This document shows positions 8,064 to 18,300 of a stretch of DNA of 64,000 nt, one piece after another. The position numbers and the translations under genes were made by a program. The stretch's first letter is position 1; every line of letters begins with the position of its first letter. Below the pieces are notes generated by a model, which made no database searches, was not told the origin of the DNA, and was given only the letters and a program-made list of their open reading frames with translations. This DNA comes from Chromohalobacter moromii (GTDB lineage: Bacteria > Pseudomonadota > Gammaproteobacteria > Pseudomonadales > Halomonadaceae). Location of the stretch: NCBI RefSeq assembly GCF_023091865.1, contig NZ_JAHXDI010000001.1, forward strand, positions 1,054,001-1,118,000. Reading direction: 5' to 3'.

Positions 8064-8906
8064 TCATTGGCTGTCGGGTTCATGCAGGACTAGCTCGACA
8101 CGACGGTTTGCCGCACGTCCCTCGGGCGTGGCGTTGCTTTTCAGTGGGTGTGTGTCGGCATATCCCACCGCGCGTAGCTCATCGCTATCGAGACCTTCCT
8201 CGACCAGGAATCGTAAGACGGCGGTGGCACGCGCCGTCGAAAGTTCCCAGTTGGAGGGGAAACGGTCGGTGGCGATGGGGCGGCTATCCGTATGCCCCTC
8301 GATGGTGATATTGCCCTCGTATTGCTGCAGCGAGTCCAGCAACTGACGCAGTACCTTGCGGCCTTCGTCGGTGAGGTCGGCGCGGCTGCTGGAAAACAGC
8401 AGGCGATTCTCAATACGGAAGTTCAGTGTCTGGGCGCTTTGTGTTACTACCACGCCATCGATCAAGGGCTTGAGTGTGCTCGTCAGCTGGCGTACGCGGC
8501 GAGTAGTGCGTGAAGCCTCGACGCTCGTCATCAAGGTCTTGGCGGGCTCCGGGTTGACCATGATGACGTTCGGCGTCCGTGGCATCATCGGCGGTGGCGT
8601 ATAGAAAGCGGTGTCACGCGGCGGAACATAGCGTTTTGTCGAACGAGGCGGGGTATAAAAGTTCGGCGACCATGCGGGCGCTTGCAGTGTGGGCACGCCC
8701 AGAGCCGGGAAGGCGAGCGCCTCGTCGCTGGCGGTGCTTTCCCCGTTTCCGGTGAGTGCCAACAGCAGCACGAACAAGGTGATCAGCAGGGTGAGCATGT
8801 CAAGGTAGCTCATCAGCCAGCCGCCGCCTTCATCGCCCGCGTGATTTACGGGGGCGATCAAGGTATCGCCGGCGTCGATGGCGTAGCGATGCGTCGCACG
8901 GCTCAT
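8064..8906 (-). CDS. motB: MotB-family stator protein with OmpA domain
   Basis: A 280-residue protein with one N-terminal membrane helix, WLMSYLDMLTLLITLFVLLL, carrying the proton- or Na+-binding Asp (D36). A proline-rich linker (about 60-110) follows, then a C-terminal OmpA-like peptidoglycan-binding domain with IEGHTDSRP and NRRVEL. It forms the ion-driven stator with the MotA homologue just upstream; the genes overlap by ATGA. No other flagellar gene is near, so this may be a second stator set or a non-flagellar pair; the sequence cannot decide. The coupling ion is not evident. Confidence 0.85.
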   Translation of the reverse strand: MSRATHRYAIDAGDTLIAPVNHAGDEGGGWLMSYLDMLTLLITLFVLLLALTGNGESTASDEALAFPALGVPTLQAPAWSPNFYTPPRSTKRYVPPRDTAFYTPPPMMPRTPNVIMVNPEPAKTLMTSVEASRTTRRVRQLTSTLKPLIDGVVVTQSAQTLNFRIENRLLFSSSRADLTDEGRKVLRQLLDSLQQYEGNITIEGHTDSRPIATDRFPSNWELSTARATAVLRFLVEEGLDSDELRAVGYADTHPLKSNATPEGRAANRRVELVLHEPDSQ

Positions 8907-9721
8907 GCCACCGTTTCCTCCTCACGTGACCGCTTGGACGTATGAGGGGCCGGTTCGCGGATCTCGTCCTGGTGCTCTGCCATGAAGGAATTCAGCGTGT
9001 CCTCGACGAACGACGGCAAGCGGCGCTTGGCGATCAGCATCACCCCTTCCATGACCATGTGCATTTCGATCAGACGCTCCTCGGTGCGGCGTTCCAGTTT
9101 CACCGCTATCGGCTTGAAGAGCAGGTTGGCGAGCAAAATGCCGTAAAACGTCGACATCAGGGCGATGGCAAGGCGTGGGCCGATCACCGTCAAGTCGCCG
9201 CCGTCGATCACCTCGAGCATGTTGATCAGGCCGATCAAGGTGCCCAGCATGCCGAACGCTGGCGCGTAGGTGGCCATGGTGCGAAAGATCTGCGACTCGG
9301 CATATTCACGTGCCCGCATGCGTGCGATGCGCCAACGCAAGACGTCGTGAATCTCGTCATCCTGGGTATTGGCGATCACCAGCGATACTCCGGTGCGCAG
9401 GAAGGGATTGCGCGTGTCTTCGAGCTCGGCTTCGATGGCGCGAATATTGCCACGGAACCAGTGCCGGGCCATGGATACCAGCGTCTGGATGTCATCGTCG
9501 ATACGGCTGTTTTCGCGACGGAAGACGAGCCCCACAAGACGCGAGACGCGCACTACCTCACGCATGGGATAGCTGATGAACGTGGCGGCCAGCGTGCCGG
9601 TGATGACGATGGCGAGGCCGGGGAAGTTGAAGAAGCTGCTGGGCGTTTGCGCGGTAAAGAGTACGACGGTGGCGAGCAGCAGCACACTGGCGGCGATGCC
9701 GATCAGAGTCGACGGGTTCAT
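8903..9721 (-). CDS. motA: MotA/TolQ/ExbB proton-channel family stator protein
   Basis: A 272-residue inner-membrane protein of the MotA/PomA type. It has two N-terminal membrane helices, a large cytoplasmic loop, and then the paired helices with PAFGMLGTLIGLINML and ALMSTFYGILLANLLFKP, typical of the ion channel. The frame is open to 9850, but the ATG at 9721 starts the first helix (MNPSTLIGIAASVLLL), as in PomA relatives; its SD is weak. It is translationally coupled to motB. A long plus-strand open frame covers the same bases but lacks domain features. Confidence 0.85.
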   Translation of the reverse strand: MNPSTLIGIAASVLLLATVVLFTAQTPSSFFNFPGLAIVITGTLAATFISYPMREVVRVSRLVGLVFRRENSRIDDDIQTLVSMARHWFRGNIRAIEAELEDTRNPFLRTGVSLVIANTQDDEIHDVLRWRIARMRAREYAESQIFRTMATYAPAFGMLGTLIGLINMLEVIDGGDLTVIGPRLAIALMSTFYGILLANLLFKPIAVKLERRTEERLIEMHMVMEGVMLIAKRRLPSFVEDTLNSFMAEHQDEIREPAPHTSKRSREEETVA

Positions 9722-9864
9722 GGGCGTTGTCCGATGCAGGAGCAGCATGAAAGCGATAGAGCGATGTGGCCAAGGGCCACCATGACGCATGATACGCGCG
9801 GCTGGGGTGTGCAAAGCGTGTATTTGCCGTGTGCTTTGTGCGCTTTTCAACGACTAGAGGACGG

Positions 9865-10689
9865 CTAGGATAGGGCGTTCGTGAAACACGCTGGGTCGTC
9901 ACTGATCACCGCGTCGACGCCCCATGCCCAGCGAGGCAGAAAAACCGCCGGGTCGTTGGCGGTATAGCACAGCAGTCGCAGGCCCGCGTCGCGGACGGCG
10001 CTGGCGCCGGCGGGTTTCAGCTTGCGCCATTCGAGGTGGATGCTATACGTCAGGAGGGTTTCGGCATCCGCGCGCCAGTTTTTGGGGAGCTTGTCGTAGA
10101 GCAGTCCCAGGCGTAGCCGGTGTGGATCGGTTTCGATAGCGCGCGCAGTGTGCAGCGCGTCTCGATCGAACGAGGACACCAGCAGTCGCGAGGGTGGAAG
10201 CGCTGCCAGCAGGCGCGGAACGACGGCCTCGGCCAGAGCGGCGGGGCTATGCCGGTAGCTGATCTTGAGTTCGAGATTGAGCCCCATGTCATATTCGACG
10301 ATTAGTGCCAGCATCTCATCGAGCGTCGCCATGCGCTCGTGGCGAAACGCCGGGCTGAACCAACTGCCCACGTCCAGTTGCTGTGCTTGGGCGAGATCGA
10401 GATGCCGCAACTTGCCGCGTCCGTTGGAGCAGCGTCGTACCCCGGCGTCGTGCCAGATCACCGGAGTACCATCGCCGAGTTGCTGGACATCGAGCTCCAC
10501 CCAGCGGCATCCGGCCGCGTGGGCGGCACGTACCGCCGCCAGAGTGTTCTCGGGGGCATGCGCGGAAAGCCCGCGATGCGCGATAACGCGAGGGAGTGCG
10601 AGGGCTGTCTCACTAGTCGACGAGGCGTGTGCCCCGCGCTGGGTGGCGGTTGTCTGCGGCAAGATGGTGCCGCTTGAAGAAGGTGGCAT
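9865..10689 (-). CDS. ugpQ: Glycerophosphodiester phosphodiesterase
   Basis: A 274-residue GDPD-family TIM-barrel enzyme that hydrolyses glycerophosphodiesters to glycerol 3-phosphate and an alcohol. The catalytic pattern is present: IAHRG with H38-R39, ENT shortly after, ELD with E65 and D67, and WHD with H80-D81. It has no signal peptide, so it is cytosolic and resembles UgpQ rather than periplasmic GlpQ. The first 35 residues are low in conservation, so a later start is possible. It lies upstream of motA on the same strand with 143 bp between. Confidence 0.88.
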   Translation of the reverse strand: MPPSSSGTILPQTTATQRGAHASSTSETALALPRVIAHRGLSAHAPENTLAAVRAAHAAGCRWVELDVQQLGDGTPVIWHDAGVRRCSNGRGKLRHLDLAQAQQLDVGSWFSPAFRHERMATLDEMLALIVEYDMGLNLELKISYRHSPAALAEAVVPRLLAALPPSRLLVSSFDRDALHTARAIETDPHRLRLGLLYDKLPKNWRADAETLLTYSIHLEWRKLKPAGASAVRDAGLRLLCYTANDPAVFLPRWAWGVDAVISDDPACFTNALS

Positions 10690-10930
10690 GTAAACGGACC
10701 TCGCGAATGACCGATGGACATTATGGCATGTCGATCCGGTAGTGGTTCAGTGATTGAAAGCATGCCGTTCACGCCGGTATTGCCGCCTAGATTGAGACAC
10801 CTTTTTGACAGAATCATGACCGTGTCGCCATGGGGCGGCGTTCGGGGATATGCTAATCTGCGCGCCTTGTTTCGAGATCAGTCGTCTGGCGCTTTGGCCG
10901 ACAGACGGCACCCGACCGGCAGAGAGACCG

Positions 10931-11503
10931 ATGAAAATCATTCATGTTAAGAACCCGGAAAGCCGCGAGGCGTGCCTCGCACAGCTGTGCGCCAATGTGT
11001 ATGGCCAAAACGCCGGGCTCGATCCCCTGGTGACCTTCACTGGCACGTTGGGGGTGTTGTTCGAGCAGGACGCGGCGCGCATTTTCGTCTTGGCCGACGA
11101 GCAACAGACGATTCTCGCCATGCTGCTGCTGGTCTCGGATATTGAAGGCCAAGGCATGGAAGTGACATTACTCTCGACCCCGGAAACCGGGGGCGACGAA
11201 GAGCATGTCAAACGCTTAGTAAGGGAAATGGCCACACGCGCCCCCTTGCGTGTGCAAGCCCCTGACGATGCCAGCGAAGCTTTCTTTCGCGATTGCGGCA
11301 TTACCCGATGGCTGGACATGCCGGATGGCGTGCGCCTGGGCCTGGGGGCGCGTCATGAGCAAGTGACGCCCGATACCTTGACGAAGCCGCTGCGCTTCAA
11401 TGCCGAAGGTGTGGTGCAGACCTTCAAGCGCGAGCCCGAGACCTTCGAGTCGTACAAGGCGCGATTCATCGCCGGGCTGGAGCGTTTCGACGGTCGAGTA
11501 TGA
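10931..11503 (+). CDS. Uncharacterised protein, GNAT-like fold possible
   Basis: A 190-residue cytosolic-looking protein that I do not recognise. The alternation IFVLADEQQTILAMLLLVSDIEG, then a helix EEHVKRLVREMATRAP, then FFRDCGITRWLDM resembles an acetyltransferase (GNAT) fold, but the acetyl-CoA loop R/QxxGxG/A is absent. The ATG at 10931 is chosen over the longer frame from 10850 because it starts a compact beta strand (MKIIHVKN) after a purine-rich AGAGAGA. It is monocistronic, and the neighbours give no hint of function. Confidence 0.7.
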   Translation: MKIIHVKNPESREACLAQLCANVYGQNAGLDPLVTFTGTLGVLFEQDAARIFVLADEQQTILAMLLLVSDIEGQGMEVTLLSTPETGGDEEHVKRLVREMATRAPLRVQAPDDASEAFFRDCGITRWLDMPDGVRLGLGARHEQVTPDTLTKPLRFNAEGVVQTFKREPETFESYKARFIAGLERFDGRV

Positions 11504-11643
11504 TGGTGGCCGGTGACGATGGTGTGCGACTTTAGTGGCAATACGCTGCTTCGGCTGCCTTCCAGAGGGGAGACAGCTTGACCCGGCGAGCGTTCGGCGC
11601 TTGGATGAAAGCCCAGATTCGTTAGCTTCGTAAGGAAGGATAT

Positions 11644-12621
11644 ATGGCCAAGCGTGTGCAGTTTGCTCGTACCGGTGGACCCGAGGTCCTGGAATATGTC
11701 GACGTTACGCCCGCCGAGCCCGGCCCGGGCGAGGTGCGCGTGCGCAATCGCGCGGTGGGATTGAACTTCATCGACATCTACTTCCGGACCGGGCTTTACC
11801 CTGCGCCGAGCCTGCCGTCCGGCTTGGGCACCGAAGGAGCCGGAGAAATCGACGCGGTCGGCGAGGGCGTGAAAGGCTTCGCGCCGGGCGATCGTGTCGC
11901 CTATGCCCAAGGGGCGTTAGGCGCCTACGCTGAGCTGCACGTGTTGCCGGCGGAGAAGGTCGTGGCGTTGCCCGAGGCGATCAGCTTCGAGACCGCCGCG
12001 GCGGCCATGCTCAAGGGATTGACGGTGCAATATCTGCTGCGTCAGACATATCGGGTAAAAGAAGGCGAGACGATTCTTTTCCATGCCGCCGCGGGCGGTG
12101 TCGGCTCGATCGCCTGCCAATGGGCGAAGGCGCTGGGCGTCAAATTGATCGGCACTGTCAGTTCGCCCGAGAAGGCCGAGTTGGCCAAGCGCAACGGCGC
12201 CTGGGCCACCATCGACTACACCCGAGAAAACGTCGTCGAGCGCGTGCGCGAGCTGACCGGTGGCGAGATGGTGCCGGTGGTGTATGACTCGGTGGGCAAG
12301 GATACCTGGGAAACCTCACTGGATTGCCTGCAGAAACGCGGCCTGATGGTCAGCTTCGGCAATGCGTCCGGCCCGGTCGAAGGCGTCAACATCGGCATCC
12401 TCAATCAGAAGGGCGCCTTGTTCGCGACGCGTCCCAGCCTCAACGGTTATGCCGACACGCGTGAGCGCTTCGAGGCCATGGCCGAGGAACTGTTCGAGAT
12501 GATCGCCAGCGGCAAGGTCGCTATCGATGTCGCCAACCGTTACCCCTTGAGTGATGCCGCCCAGGCCCAGGAAGCCCTGGCGGCGCGCAAGACCACTGGC
12601 TCGACGGTACTGCTGCCCTGA
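11644..12621 (+). CDS. qorA: NADPH:quinone oxidoreductase (zeta-crystallin type)
   Basis: A 325-residue member of the zinc-free medium-chain dehydrogenase/reductase family. It has an N-terminal GroES-like domain with LGTEGAGEIDAVGEGV, and a Rossmann domain with HAAAGGVGSIACQWAKALG (AxxGxxG NADPH site near residues 143-155). The length and motifs match E. coli QorA. It reduces quinones with NADPH in the cytosol. A good SD (AAGGA) precedes the ATG. The gene ends at a strong bidirectional terminator shared with fadE. Confidence 0.92.
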   Translation: MAKRVQFARTGGPEVLEYVDVTPAEPGPGEVRVRNRAVGLNFIDIYFRTGLYPAPSLPSGLGTEGAGEIDAVGEGVKGFAPGDRVAYAQGALGAYAELHVLPAEKVVALPEAISFETAAAAMLKGLTVQYLLRQTYRVKEGETILFHAAAGGVGSIACQWAKALGVKLIGTVSSPEKAELAKRNGAWATIDYTRENVVERVRELTGGEMVPVVYDSVGKDTWETSLDCLQKRGLMVSFGNASGPVEGVNIGILNQKGALFATRPSLNGYADTRERFEAMAEELFEMIASGKVAIDVANRYPLSDAAQAQEALAARKTTGSTVLLP

Positions 12622-12653
12622 GACATTTCAGATAACGTGTGGGTAACGACGTT

Positions 12654-12689
12654 AAAAGCCCGGGCCTGTCTGGACAGGTCCGGGCTTTT
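12654..12689. terminator. Bidirectional intrinsic terminator between qorA and fadE
   Basis: AAAA-GCCCGGGCCTGTC-TG-GACAGGTCCGGGC-TTTT forms a 13-bp stem with one G-U pair, with T tracts on both strands. It serves the convergent qorA and fadE genes. Confidence 0.92.
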
Positions 12690-12715
12690 ATGGGTCTAGC
12701 GCTTAGGATTAACGC

Positions 12716-15166
12716 TTAGTGGGTGTCGTGCCACACCACACTTTCCTTGTCGAGCGCGAAGGCGTCGAAGGCGAAGTCGTCGACGCTGAGCATTTCAAGT
12801 ACCTCCCCCTCGAAACGCCGCATGAAGTCGGCCTCTGCATCGTCGATCAAACCGGATTCCCATGCTGCTGCCACTCGCTGCTCCGGATGCAGGGCCTCGG
12901 CGGGTAGTTCCCCCTTGCCATAGGCCTTGGCGATACGCCGATAGAGCGGCTCGGCATGCTCGCTGTCGGCAAGCAGGGCATTGTAACGCGCCAGTGGATT
13001 ATCCTTTTGACCGGCGCCTTGTGTATCCCAAGTGTTTTCAGTCAGCTTGCGGCGCAAGGCGCTGTCGGTGGAGACGGCGTGGGCGATATCGCGCGTGAAA
13101 CGATCATGAGGCTTGTGCCAGCGCCGTCCCAGCGGCATCGCGACGGCGGATAGGGTCGTCGCCACGGCCCGGTTGGGCAGGTTGTCGAACAATTCGATGA
13201 ACGCCTGCTCGGCGCGATGGAGCAATGTGCGGCAGCTGTAATGCAAAAGCGTTGCCTCATGCTCGACATTGTCCGACTCGTGCCACTGCTTGAGCAGCAT
13301 TGAGGTTAGATAGAGGTTGGAAAGCACGTCGCCAAGGCGCGCCGAGAGCATTTCACGTTTCTTGAGGCCTGAGCCGAGACTCGCCATGGCGGCATCGGCA
13401 CACAGGCCGAAGGCCGCGGACAGTCGTGCGACTTCCTGCGCGTAAGGGGCGGCGATCTCGTCGAACGGAACGCTTGGCTTTCCGATTCCCAGGCCCAGGG
13501 TAAAAGCACGCGCGGCGTTGCCGAAGACCATGCCGGCGTGCCGGAAGATGGCCTTGTCGAAGGCCGGGAGATCATCGTTGTCCTTGGCGGCTAGCTCATC
13601 GAGTACATAGGGATGGCAGCGAATCGCGCCCTGGCCGAAGATCATCAGGTTGCGCGTCATGATATTGGCGCCTTCCACGGTAATCGACACCGGGTTAGCG
13701 GCATAGGCGATACCCAGGTAGTTGCGTGGTCCCAACGTAACGGTGCGGCCGCCGTGCACATCCATAGCATCGGCGAGCATGCTGCGTTGGAATTCGGTCA
13801 ACTGGCTCTTGAGGATGGCCGAGGGCACCGCCGGTTTGACGCCGTGGTCGATGGTGTTGGCGGTTTGCATGACCGCTGCCTGGGCGATATAGGCATGCGC
13901 CGCGATGCGCGCCAGTGGCTCCTGGACGCCTTCCATCTCCGCGACGGGCAGGTTGAATTGACGGCGGATGCGGGTATAGCCGCCAGCCCAGCCCAGCGCA
14001 TAGCGGCCGATACCCGAAGCACCGGAAGGCAGGGTGATGCAGCGCCCCACGGACAGGCATTCGACCAGCATGCGCCAGCCCTGGCCTGCCATCTCGGTGC
14101 CGCCGATGATCCAGTCGAGGGGGATGAAGACATCCTGGCCGCGAATCGGGCCGTTCATGAACGGGCTACCGATGGGATGGTGGCGGCGTCCGATCTCCAT
14201 GCCCTGCGTATTGCGAGGGATCAACGCGCAGGTAATGCCAAGGTCTTCGGTATCGCCGAGCAGGCCATCGGGGTCGAACATGCGAAACGCCAAGCCGACC
14301 ACGGTAGCGATGGGCGCCAGGGTGATCCAGCGTTTCTCGAAGGTGAGCTTGAGCCCGAGGACGTCTTCGCCGTTGTGTTTGCCTCGGCAGACGACGCCGA
14401 CATCGGGCAGCGAGGTCGCATCGCTGCCCGCGCGCGGTCCTGTGAGTCCGAAGCAGGGAATTTCGCGGCCATCCGCCAGGCGTGGCAGGTAATGGTCTTT
14501 CTGTTCCTCGGTGCCGTATTTGAGTAGCAACTCGCCGGGGCCCAGAGAATTGGGCACGCCGACCGTCACCATCAGCGTCTCGTTGACGGCCAATTTTTGC
14601 AACACGGCCGATTGCGCCTTGGCAGAGAACTCCAGACCGCCATAGCGCTTGGGGATGATCATGCCGAAGAACCCTTCGCGCTTGAGGTAGTCCCACAGCT
14701 CGGGCGGCAGGTCGGCACGCGTGCGAGCGATCTCCCAGGCGTTGCACATGCCGGCCGCCACGGAGCATTGATGGTCGACGAAAGCCTGCTCTTCCTCGCT
14801 CAGTTGCGTAGTACCGAAATCCAGCAGCCGTTGCCATTGGGGGCGGCCTGAGAAGAGCTCGCCATCCCAGGCCACACTGCCCGCTTCGAGGGCGATACGC
14901 TCGGTCTCGGAGACCTTGGGCGCCGACTTCTTGAAGGCCGCGAACAGGCGCGAGGTCAGCCAGCGTCGCCGCACTGCGGGTAGCCCGCAGGCGGCCACGG
15001 CCAGTGCGCCGAGCCACAGCAGCACGCCCACTGTCACCGCGCCGAAGACGATACCGAGGGCGCCGAGGATCAATAAAAGCCCCAGCGCCGGCAAGGCACC
15101 TGCCTCCCGACGCATGATCCAGACTAAGCCTGCCAGCGCCACGACGATGAGCAACAGTTCCAACAT
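12716..15166 (-). CDS. fadE: FadE-type acyl-CoA dehydrogenase
   Basis: An 816-residue enzyme, close to E. coli FadE (814). Two N-terminal hydrophobic segments (about 1-50) anchor it to the inner membrane. The acyl-CoA dehydrogenase core follows, with LTGPRAGSDATSLPD (FAD/substrate region) and VEGANIMTRNLMIFGQGA, plus the long C-terminal extension (DUF1974 type) special to FadE. It catalyses the first oxidation of beta-oxidation, FAD-dependent. The start ATG has an AGGGAG. A PsrA/FadR-like palindrome lies 23-36 bases upstream. The 3' end shares the bidirectional terminator with qorA. Confidence 0.95.
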   Translation of the reverse strand: MLELLLIVVALAGLVWIMRREAGALPALGLLLILGALGIVFGAVTVGVLLWLGALAVAACGLPAVRRRWLTSRLFAAFKKSAPKVSETERIALEAGSVAWDGELFSGRPQWQRLLDFGTTQLSEEEQAFVDHQCSVAAGMCNAWEIARTRADLPPELWDYLKREGFFGMIIPKRYGGLEFSAKAQSAVLQKLAVNETLMVTVGVPNSLGPGELLLKYGTEEQKDHYLPRLADGREIPCFGLTGPRAGSDATSLPDVGVVCRGKHNGEDVLGLKLTFEKRWITLAPIATVVGLAFRMFDPDGLLGDTEDLGITCALIPRNTQGMEIGRRHHPIGSPFMNGPIRGQDVFIPLDWIIGGTEMAGQGWRMLVECLSVGRCITLPSGASGIGRYALGWAGGYTRIRRQFNLPVAEMEGVQEPLARIAAHAYIAQAAVMQTANTIDHGVKPAVPSAILKSQLTEFQRSMLADAMDVHGGRTVTLGPRNYLGIAYAANPVSITVEGANIMTRNLMIFGQGAIRCHPYVLDELAAKDNDDLPAFDKAIFRHAGMVFGNAARAFTLGLGIGKPSVPFDEIAAPYAQEVARLSAAFGLCADAAMASLGSGLKKREMLSARLGDVLSNLYLTSMLLKQWHESDNVEHEATLLHYSCRTLLHRAEQAFIELFDNLPNRAVATTLSAVAMPLGRRWHKPHDRFTRDIAHAVSTDSALRRKLTENTWDTQGAGQKDNPLARYNALLADSEHAEPLYRRIAKAYGKGELPAEALHPEQRVAAAWESGLIDDAEADFMRRFEGEVLEMLSVDDFAFDAFALDKESVVWHDTH

Positions 15167-15188
15167 GTGGACTCTCCCTGGATGATTT

Positions 15189-15202
15189 CTAACGCTTGTT
15201 TG
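15189..15202. promoter_or_regulatory. Possible PsrA-like fatty-acid operator upstream of fadE
   Basis: CTAAC-GCTT-GTTTG differs at one base from the PsrA-type consensus half sites (CAAAC-N4-GTTTG). It lies 23-36 bases before the fadE start codon. No psrA gene is in the window. Confidence 0.4.
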
Positions 15203-15295
15203 AATTCAGCCTAGCGTACTCGTGTCGCCACGACTAGTCATCCATGGTGGAAGCTGTCATTTAGGAGGGAAGCTTTCATGCAAGATTGACGAGAG

Positions 15296-15324
15296 GCCCC
15301 GCGCCGCCCGAGGCGGTACGGGGC
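15296..15324 (-). terminator. GC-rich hairpin after the RND operon
   Basis: GCCCCG pairs with CGGGGC and CCGCC with GGCGG inside it, a few bases after the mdtC stop. No T tract follows, so this is a weak terminator call. Confidence 0.35.
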
Positions 15325-15331
15325 AGTCAGG

Positions 15332-18300
15332 TCAGGTCGTGGGCTGCGAAGCGTTTTCGAGTCGAGCCGGGCGCAGTCGGCGATGTAGCCGGTCGAGGTA
15401 GAGGTAGACCACCGGGGTGGTGTAGAGCGTCAAGACTTGGCTCAGGATCAGGCCGCCGATGATGGTGATGCCCAGCGGTGCGCGCAACGCGGCGTTTTCA
15501 TCGGTGCCCAGTAGTAGCGGAATCGCGCCGAGAATGGCAGCGAGCGTGGTCATCATGATGGGACGAAAGCGTACCACGGCCGCTTCGCGTATGGCATCGA
15601 GCGCGCTCAGGCCGCGTTCGCGTTCGGCACTGACGGCGAAGTCGACCAGCATGATGGCATTTTTCTTGACTACGCCGATCAGCAGAATGATGCCGATCAG
15701 GGCGATGAGCGTGAACGGTGTATCGAGTAGCATCAAGGCGAGCAGTGCGCCGACCCCGGCCGACGGCAGGGTGGAAAGAATCGTTAGCGGGTGAATGTAG
15801 CTCTCGTAGAGAATCCCCAGCACCAGATAGACCGTCACTAGCGCGGCCAGGAGCAGCCATGGCATAGCTTGCATGCCGCTCTGGAAGGCACCTGCACTGC
15901 CCTCGAAATCGACCTGCACGGCGGTAGGCAGCCGCAAGTCGTCCACCGTCCGGCGGATGCGCTGGGTAGCATCGCCGAGCGTGACGCCGTCTTCGAGATT
16001 GAACGATACCGTGGTGGAGGCGAACTGGCCCTGATGGTTGACGCTCACCGGCGTGGTACTTTCCTCTAGATGACTGAACGCCGACACGGGAATCGCGTCG
16101 CCTGCGTCGTTGATGACGTGGAGTCGTGAAATGGCTTCCGGCGCGCTGCGGTGTTCGTCACCTACCTCGAGGATCACGTAGCGCTGATTGTCGGCGTCAA
16201 ACAGGCTGGTGATGCTGCGTTGCGCGAAGGCATTACCGAGCAGTGTGTCCACGTCCTGCATGTCGACACCGAGGCGCTTGGCGGTATCGCGATCGACGTT
16301 GAGTTCCACGGCTTGGCCCTCGCCCTGGCTATCGCTATCGACGCCGGTCAGCCCGTCGACATCCTGCATGGCGTCACTGACGCGCTGCGACCAGGTATCG
16401 AGCAACGCGAGATCGTCGCTCTTGAGGGTGATTTCATATTGCGTCCCCCTGTTTTCGCGACCGCCGATGCGAATGTCTTGCAGGGCCATCATCGAGGTGT
16501 TGACGCCGGGAATATCGCCCATCGAGGCACCCAGACGATTGCCGATGGCTTGCGTGCCCGCTTCGCGTTGGCCTTCCTCGAGGGTGATGAACAAGGTGGC
16601 GGAGGCGCCCCCACCACGACCGCCCATGAAGCCCAGCACACTATGCACCTCGGGCGCGTCGGATAAACGCTCGCGAATGGTGCGCAACTTGGCGGACATG
16701 GCATCGAACGACAGACTCTGGTCTCCGCGCACGAACCCGATCAGTCGTCCGGTGTCCTGCTCGGGTATGAAACCCTTGTCGACGGCGACGTAAAGGTAAC
16801 CGTTGAGCACGATCACGCCGAGCAGCGAGAGTAGCGTCAAGCACCGATGGCGCAGGGCAATATCCAGGCTGCGCGTATAAAGTCGCTGACAGCCCTGACC
16901 GAAAGCGAGCAAGGCCGTCTCCCATCGCGGGGGCTGGCGCTCGCGTCCCGGACGTAACCAGCGTGCACAGAGCATGGGCGTCAGGGTCAACGAGACCACC
17001 AGCGAGACCAGCACCGCGAGTGACAACGTCATCGCAAATTCGAAGAACATGCGTCCGATGAAACCGCCCATGAACAGCAGCGGCAGGAATACCGCCACCA
17101 GAGACACGCTCATCGAGGTCACCGTGAAGCCTACTTCGCGTGCGCCTTGCAGGGCGGCTTGTCGGGATGGCATGCCTTGCTCGATATGCCGGGCAATGTT
17201 CTCGACCACGACGATGGCATCGTCGACGAGAAAGCCGATCGATACGATCAGTGCCATCAGCGATAGCGTGTCGAGCGAAAAGCCCATGACATGCATCATC
17301 GCGAAGGTGCCGATCAGCGACACGGGAATCGCCAGGCTGGGAATCAGCGTGGCGCGGGCATTGCGCAGGAACAGGAACACCACCAAGACCACCAGCGCGA
17401 TGGCCAGCATCAGAGTGAGCTGTGTCTCATGCAAGGAGGCGCGTATGCCGGGAGCACGGTCGAGCTGCACGCTAAGCGAAGCACTTTGTGGCAGCTGACT
17501 TTCGATGGACGCCATGCGCTCGCGGATGCCGGCGATGGTGTCGATGACATTGGCGCCGCTGCTGGCACTAATGATCAGCAGCACGGCCGGTTGCTCGTTC
17601 TGAAAGCCGACGTTGTAGCGGTCCTCCACGCCGTTTTCGATATCGGCGACATCGCTCAAGTGCATCACGGCACCGTCCTCGCCGCGCGCCACGATGAGAT
17701 CTTCGAACGCCTCGGCTTGCATCAGCTGCGAGTCGGTGTCGACTTCCCAGCGTGTGGCGGGGGACGCCACGAAGCCGGTGGGCGTGCTGGTGGTGGCACT
17801 GCGTATTGCATTGGCCACGGCCGTCAATGATACGCCCGCATGCTCGAGCCGACGCGGATCGAGTGATACGCGCACCGCCGGGGACGAACTACCGCCAACA
17901 TTGACGTCGCCGACACCGGGAACCTGCAGGATCGGCGGCGCAATGCGTTCGTCGGCGAGTTGATAAAGCTCGCTGGTGGGCAGCGTGTCGGAGGTGACCG
18001 AGAGAATCATGATCGGCGCGGCCGCCGGGTTCATCTTGCGATAGCTGGGGCGGCTGGTCATGGCGCTGGGCAGCAAGGGTTGGGCATCGTTGATCGCGGC
18101 TTGTACCTCGCGTGCGGCGTCGTCGATATCCTTGTCGAGATCGAATTGCACGACCACGCGCGTTGAACCGTCAGAACTGCTCGAGGTCATCTGCGAGATG
18201 CCGGAAATGGTCCCTAGCGAGCGCTCCAGCGGCGTGGCCACGGTAGACGCCATGGTCTCAGGGTTGGCGCCGGAGAGACTGGCGTTGACCACGATGGTAG

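Noticed and set aside
8942..9868. 308-codon plus-strand open frame across motA
   Set aside because: It is antisense to a gene with clear channel motifs, and is rich in His, Gln, Asp and Arg as expected from reversed GC-rich codons.
10801..10860. Possible promoter with TTGACA at 10805 before the unknown gene
   Set aside because: No acceptable -10 at 16-18 bp; the next TATGCT is nearly 40 bp away.
13613..14527. 304-codon plus-strand open frame across fadE
   Set aside because: Antisense shadow of fadE, with no domain pattern.
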